DNA of 64,000 nt from Rathayibacter sp. VKM Ac-2759 (lineage in GTDB: Bacteria > Actinomycetota > Actinomycetes > Actinomycetales > Microbacteriaceae), in assembly GCF_009834225.1 (NCBI RefSeq), contig NZ_CP047176.1:3534001-3598000 (forward strand), given 5' to 3'. Under the pieces are notes generated by a model, which was given only the letters and a program-made list of their open reading frames with translations, was not told where the DNA came from and made no database searches. Below are positions 60,169 through 64,000 of the stretch, in pieces. Position 1 is the first letter of the stretch. Every line of letters begins with the position of its first letter. Made by a program: the position numbers and the translations under genes.

Positions 60169-60198
60169 GGGCGGAGGGGGCGCGTGCCCCCTCCGCCC
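60169..60198 (-). terminator. 12-bp hairpin between binding-protein and permease genes
   Basis: Perfect 12-bp stem (60169-60180 with 60187-60198) and 6-nt loop, 8 bases after the binding-protein stop. It probably stabilises or partly ends the mRNA so that more binding protein than permease is made. Confidence 0.65.
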
Positions 60199-60206
60199 GT
60201 CGCCGG

Positions 60207-61469
60207 CTACTGCTGGTCGATGAACTTCTGGAACTCGGACCCCGCCTCGGACGGGTCGAGCTCGCCGGTCGCGACGAGGTTCTGGATGCGCCAGTACTCG
60301 GTGGTCTGCGACTGCGACAGGTTCTGGTCGTTGTTCATGTAGACGCCGGTGGCCGCCTCGGTGATCGGTCCCCACAGCGCGTCGAAGGCGCTCTGGCCCT
60401 CGGGGGCGACGTCGACGTTGACCGAGCGGCTGCCGAAGGTGGCGATGAACTTCTGCTGCGCCTCGGGCGAGGTCAGGTAGTCGAGGAACTCGGCGGCCTC
60501 GTCGGGGTGCTCGGAGTTCGCCGAGATGTAGTTGTTCTCGTTGAAGCCGTAGATGCGGTCGGTGCCCGTGGGGAAGGCGAAGATGCCGACCGAGTCCTCG
60601 CTCATGCCGGCGTCGCGGATCTGCTGGTTGAACCAGTCGCCCTCGATCGCCATGGCGGCCTTGCCGCCGAAGAAGAGCGAGCTCGACTCGTCGTTGTTGA
60701 TCGAGATGAAGCCGTCGTTGACGTAGTCCCCGGTCCAGGTGGCGAACTCGGTGAAGGTGTCGGTGACGCAGGACTCGTCGGCCCAGCTCGCCTCTCCGGT
60801 GACCAGGGCCTGGTAGCCGTCGGCTCCGCACTCGGTCTCGAGGAGGCTGTCGAGCAGGCGCATCACGTGCCAGTTGACCGTGCCGCCGAACTCGAACGGG
60901 GTGATCCCGGCGTCCTTCAGCTTCGCGGCGTCCTCGACCAGCTCGTCGTAGCTGGTCGGTGCGGCGTCGATGCCGGCCTGCGCGAAGAGGTCCTTGTTGT
61001 AGAAGACCGCCTCGGTGCGCTGCGTGTAGGGCACGCCGTCGAAGCCGTCGTACTGGGTGACCGTCGACATCGTGGTGTCGGAGAAGCGGTCGGCCCAGCC
61101 GTACTCGTCGTAGTACTCCTCCAGGTCGAGGCTCGCTCCGGCGTCGATGAACTCGCCGCCGAGGCCGGGGCCGGCCCACGAGAAGAAGATGTCGGGGGCG
61201 CCGCTCGTGCCGAGCGTGGTGCGCAGGGCGTCCTTGTGCGCGTCGACGGCGCGCTGCTCGACCTTGACGGTGATGTCGGGGTGGGCGGCCTCGAAGTCGC
61301 TGACGATCTCGTTGATGGTCGCGTTGGCCGAGTCGGCCGACTCCGTGAGCTTGAACCAGGTGAGCTCGGTCTTCCCTCCGGAGTCGCCGCCCGCGGAGGA
61401 GCAGCCGGCCAGGCCGGCCAGGAGGAGAGCGCCCGTGGCGAAGGCGACGGATCGGGTCAGAGCACGCAT
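60207..61469 (-). CDS. carbohydrate ABC transporter substrate-binding lipoprotein
   Basis: 420 residues from ATG 61469 (AAAGGA upstream). The lipoprotein signal ends LAGLAGC with Cys23. The mature protein is a CUT1 solute-binding protein of family 1: DFEAAHPDITVKVEQ, LGTSGAPDIFFSWAGPG, VPYTQRTEAVFYNKDLF and AMAIEGDWFNQQ. It binds an oligosaccharide at the membrane face. First gene of the operon, behind a promoter with a LacI-type operator. Confidence 0.9.
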   Translation of the reverse strand: MRALTRSVAFATGALLLAGLAGCSSAGGDSGGKTELTWFKLTESADSANATINEIVSDFEAAHPDITVKVEQRAVDAHKDALRTTLGTSGAPDIFFSWAGPGLGGEFIDAGASLDLEEYYDEYGWADRFSDTTMSTVTQYDGFDGVPYTQRTEAVFYNKDLFAQAGIDAAPTSYDELVEDAAKLKDAGITPFEFGGTVNWHVMRLLDSLLETECGADGYQALVTGEASWADESCVTDTFTEFATWTGDYVNDGFISINNDESSSLFFGGKAAMAIEGDWFNQQIRDAGMSEDSVGIFAFPTGTDRIYGFNENNYISANSEHPDEAAEFLDYLTSPEAQQKFIATFGSRSVNVDVAPEGQSAFDALWGPITEAATGVYMNNDQNLSQSQTTEYWRIQNLVATGELDPSEAGSEFQKFIDQQ

Positions 61470-61558
61470 CTTCGCGTCCTTTCGCTGGCGACACCGCGGC
61501 AGCGCGACATCGACGTCGGATCCGCCGGACGCTGGTGCTCCGGCGGGGAGTGAGGGAT

Positions 61559-61587
61559 ACGTTATCGATAACACATTCGACCGGCAA
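61559..61587 (-). promoter_or_regulatory. promoter of the sugar ABC operon with LacI-type operator
   Basis: On the minus strand TTGCCG (-35), a 17-bp spacer and TAACGT (-10). The perfect palindrome GTTATCGATAAC (61561-61572), centre CG as LacI proteins require, overlaps the -10 and spacer. Confidence 0.75.
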
Positions 61588-61592
61588 TGCGT

Positions 61593-61604
61593 CGAACCGG
61601 TTGA
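61593..61604. promoter_or_regulatory. possible second LacI-type operator
   Basis: CGAACCGGTTGA has a perfect AACCGGTT core with a central CG, 32 bp (three helical turns) centre to centre from the first operator. Confidence 0.45.
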
Positions 61605-61671
61605 TAGGTCACGATCAGGTAACGGCGAAGCGGCTCAGTAAGGTAGGCCGCGGACACGGGGAGGAGCGTCG

Positions 61672-62700
61672 ATGCCGAGCACTCCCTCCCCCCGCGCGCG
61701 GCCGAGCATGGCCGATGTCGGGCGCCGTGCCGACGTCTCGGCGCAGACCGTCTCGCGCTTCTTCACCGGCGGCTACGTCGCTCCGGCCACCCGGGTGCGG
61801 ATCGAGGCGGCGATCGCCGACCTCGGCTACCGGCACAACCGCGTCGCCAGGAACCTCCGGGTTCAGCGCACCGACACCGTCGGATTCCTCGCGATGGGAC
61901 CGCTCAACTACGGGCACTCCGAGCTGCTCACCGGGGTGAGCCGCGCCGCCCGCGCCGAGGGGCTCTCGCTGATCACGGCGCTGCTCGAGGTCGACCCGCA
62001 CGAGCCGACCGCCCGGCTCGAGATGATGCACGCCGTCGACAAGCTGCTGTCGTTCCAGGTCGACGGCATCATCGTCGGCACGCCCTACGACGGGCTGGAC
62101 GAGCTCGTCGACTACATCGCCGCCTCGGTGCCGGTGGTCACGCGCTCCGAGCGGGGCGGCCCCTCCGAGGACTCGACCTACGCCGACTCCTACGGCGCCG
62201 GCTACCTCGGCACCCGCCACCTCCTCGAGCTGGGGCACCGGCGCATCCTGCACCTGGCCGGGCCGGGCGACCGCAACGAGGCCGTCGACCGCGAGCGCGG
62301 CTACCGCACCGCGCTGGCGGAGGCGGGGGTCGCGCCGCTCGAGGTGCTGCGCTGCCGCGAATGGGATGCGGAGTCGGGCGCCGCCCAGGGTCGCGCCGTG
62401 GATCCGGAGTCGTTCACCGCGGTGTCGGCCGCGAACGACCAGATCGCCCTCGGGTTCCTCCGCGCGATGGCCGAGAGGGGCCGGATCGCGCCCGATCACT
62501 ACTCCATCGTCGGCGTCGACGACATGCCCGACTCCGAGTTCTACTCGCCGCCGCTGACGACCATGCACCTCGACCACCAGCTGCTCGGCGAGAAGGCCCT
62601 GCAGATGCTGGCCGCGCGGATCCGCACGGGCGAGCGCCAGGAGCGGACCGCCGTCTCGGCGCGCCTCGTGCTGCGCAGCTCGACGGCACCGCTGCGCTGA
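61672..62700 (+). CDS. LacI-family transcriptional regulator of the sugar locus
   Basis: 342 residues with GGGGAGGAG before the ATG. HTH: SMADVGRRADVSAQTVSRFF, hinge helix NRVARNLR. The periplasmic-binding-like effector domain follows (DTVGFLAMGPLNYGHSELL, VDGIIVGTP, GHRRILHLAGP, FTAVSAANDQIALGFL, SIVGVDDMPDSEFYSPPLTT). The recognition region FFTGGYVAPATR is slightly unusual in place of LNG-YVS. It probably represses the divergent ABC operon through GTTATCGATAAC until the sugar binds. Confidence 0.88.
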   Translation: MPSTPSPRARPSMADVGRRADVSAQTVSRFFTGGYVAPATRVRIEAAIADLGYRHNRVARNLRVQRTDTVGFLAMGPLNYGHSELLTGVSRAARAEGLSLITALLEVDPHEPTARLEMMHAVDKLLSFQVDGIIVGTPYDGLDELVDYIAASVPVVTRSERGGPSEDSTYADSYGAGYLGTRHLLELGHRRILHLAGPGDRNEAVDRERGYRTALAEAGVAPLEVLRCREWDAESGAAQGRAVDPESFTAVSAANDQIALGFLRAMAERGRIAPDHYSIVGVDDMPDSEFYSPPLTTMHLDHQLLGEKALQMLAARIRTGERQERTAVSARLVLRSSTAPLR

Positions 62701-62770
62701 GCAGGACCGGATCAGCGGATCGTCCAGGTGGACCGCGGTCGCGTGCTGGAGGCGCGAGGCCGATCGGCCG

Positions 62771-62776
62771 TACGGT
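62771..62776 (+). promoter_or_regulatory. -10 box of a leaderless promoter for the GH35-type gene
   Basis: TACGGT is followed by 6 nt and the ATG at 62783. Confidence 0.45.
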
Positions 62777-62782
62777 CGAGGG

Positions 62783-64000
62783 ATGTCCCCAGCAGAGCAG
62801 ACCGCGCCGGCCACTCGGGCGGAGACCATCACCCTCGACTCCGCCTCGGTGAAGCGGGACGGGCGGCCGTGGTTCCCCGTGATGGGCGAGTACCACTTCA
62901 GCCGTGACCGCCCGGAGCACTGGGCGCACGAGCTGCGGAAGATCCGCGCGGGCGGAGTGGACGTGGTCGCGACCTACGTGCTGTGGATGCTGCACGAGGA
63001 GATCCGCGGCGAGCGCCGCTTCGACGGGCACCTCGACCTCCGGCGTTTCGTCGAGGAGGCGCAGCGCGCGGGTCTCGCCGTCATGCTCCGGATCGGGCCC
63101 TGGGCGCACGGCGAGGCGCGCCACGGGGGCTTCCCCGACTGGCTGCAGGAGCTGCCGATCCGCCACCGCACGAACGATCCCGCGTACCTGGAGGTCGTCG
63201 AGGGCTGGTTCCGCGGCATCGCGCGGGAGCTGCGCGGGCTGTTCCGCGACGCCGATCACCCCGCGGCGCCGATCGTGGGCATCCAGGTCGACAACGAGCT
63301 CTACGACCAGCCCGAGCACCTCGCGCGCCTGCGCGACCTGGCCGAGGGCGTCGGCATGGCGGCTCCGCTCTGGGTGGCGACGGGCTGGGGAGGCGCGCAA
63401 CTGCCGCTGGACCGGGTCGCCCCGGTCTACGCCGGCTACTCGGACGGCTTCTGGGAGGAGGCGGACGTGGAGTGGCCGTCCTTCGGGAGGATGCACTTCG
63501 AGTACTCGACGGTGCGCGACGACCTCTCGGTCGGCGCCGACGTCCGCGGCGACCCGGCCCCGGTGCAGCCGTCTCCGGAGGACCACCGCTACCCGTTCCT
63601 GACCTGCGAGCTGGGCGGCGGGATGACGACCGCCTACCACCGCCGCCCGCTGGTCGACGGCGAGGACATCGCCGCGCTCGCGCTCACGAAGATCGGCAGC
63701 GGCTCGGCCTGGCAGGGCTTCTACCTCTACCACGGCACCACGCAGGTCACCGGGACGGGTGGAGCGGGCACGCAGGAGTCGCACGACAGCGACTACCCCA
63801 ACGACATGCCGCGGAAGGACTACGACTTCTTCGCGCCGATCGGGGCCGCCGGGACGCTGCGCCCGCACTACCACCTGCTGCGCCGCCAGCACCTCCTCCT
63901 CGAGCGCTGGGGCGCCGAGCTGACCGGCATGACGGCGACGGTGGGCGACTCCTCGGCGACCGGGGTCCGCTGGGCGACGCGGGCGGACGCGGAGGGCGGC
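62783..64000 (+). CDS. GH35-type beta-galactosidase-like glycoside hydrolase (3' end outside window)
   Basis: The frame is open from ATG 62783 to the window edge, 406 residues. PWFPVMGEYHFSRDRPEHWAHELRKIRAGGVD is the GH35 opening. VGIQVDNELYD holds the predicted acid/base Glu172 and FLTCELGGGM the predicted nucleophile Glu276. There is no signal peptide, so it should cleave an imported galactoside or related oligosaccharide. It follows lacI by 82 nt in the same direction and faces away from the ABC operon. Family 35 and the exact linkage are inferred from motifs. Confidence 0.78.
   Translation, partial: MSPAEQTAPATRAETITLDSASVKRDGRPWFPVMGEYHFSRDRPEHWAHELRKIRAGGVDVVATYVLWMLHEEIRGERRFDGHLDLRRFVEEAQRAGLAVMLRIGPWAHGEARHGGFPDWLQELPIRHRTNDPAYLEVVEGWFRGIARELRGLFRDADHPAAPIVGIQVDNELYDQPEHLARLRDLAEGVGMAAPLWVATGWGGAQLPLDRVAPVYAGYSDGFWEEADVEWPSFGRMHFEYSTVRDDLSVGADVRGDPAPVQPSPEDHRYPFLTCELGGGMTTAYHRRPLVDGEDIAALALTKIGSGSAWQGFYLYHGTTQVTGTGGAGTQESHDSDYPNDMPRKDYDFFAPIGAAGTLRPHYHLLRRQHLLLERWGAELTGMTATVGDSSATGVRWATRADAEGG

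Overview
The window is one contiguous piece of a very GC-rich actinobacterial chromosome, densely packed with genes and with almost every codon ending in G or C. GTG starts, 4-nt start/stop overlaps, TANNNT -10 boxes, a variant LAxTG sortase signal, DUF222-HNH endonuclease and MmyB-type regulators all point to Actinomycetia. The mix of genes fits Microbacteriaceae (Rathayibacter, Curtobacterium or Clavibacter-like); that family-level placement is inference. I saw no rRNA, tRNA, CRISPR array, transposase or prophage gene.

Layout. 1-4.5 kb: end of a large membrane glycoconjugate protein, a polysaccharide pyruvyl transferase, a sortase-anchored surface protein and a small coiled-coil protein. 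4.6-7.3 kb: methionine importer metQ-metN-metI, with a 65-bp tandem duplication at the metN/metI junction. 7.4-13.8 kb: DEAD-box helicase, 2-hydroxyacid dehydrogenase, exported intradiol dioxygenase, membrane GGDEF-EAL protein. 13.8-16 kb: a gene-free block with a GGCA/GCAGGCA simple-repeat array between two inverted REP-like palindromes, then a DUF222-HNH endonuclease. 16-27 kb: surface and envelope genes (seven-repeat Ig-like protein, CHAP protein with a probable frameshift, PPC plus cell-wall-binding-repeat protein behind a structured leader, membrane protein), with a usp-crcB-crcB-response regulator-histidine kinase gene string between them.

27-37.4 kb: esterase, second pyruvyl transferase, Gfo/Idh/MocA dehydrogenase plus ThuA pair, then an amine-catabolism locus: an FAD oxidase, a GntR regulator and gamma-aminobutyraldehyde dehydrogenase. 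The two structural genes have matching promoters that carry the same 14-bp operator in the spacer. A second flavin amine oxidase and a regulator with two HTH domains follow.

37.5-51.9 kb: a polar amino acid ABC importer, then a tight operon glyA-soxB-soxD-soxA-soxG-sdaA-metF-dapA-purU and a GntR regulator. Heterotetrameric sarcosine oxidase demethylates sarcosine to glycine and methylene-THF, GlyA joins the two to serine, SdaA makes pyruvate, and PurU and the MetF homologue handle surplus one-carbon units. The DapA-family aldolase has no assigned step. 52-56.5 kb: two adjacent AraC regulators, an MmyB-type regulator and two alpha/beta hydrolases. 56.5-64 kb: a carbohydrate locus: DUF5060/DUF4038 glycosidase-like protein, two permeases and a binding protein on one strand, LacI regulator and a GH35-type glycosidase (cut by the window edge) on the other, around a promoter with a LacI-type operator.

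At least seven genes start 6-7 nt after a TANNNT (or near) -10 box, as expected for leaderless transcripts. Function calls come from reading motifs in the translations; no database search was run.
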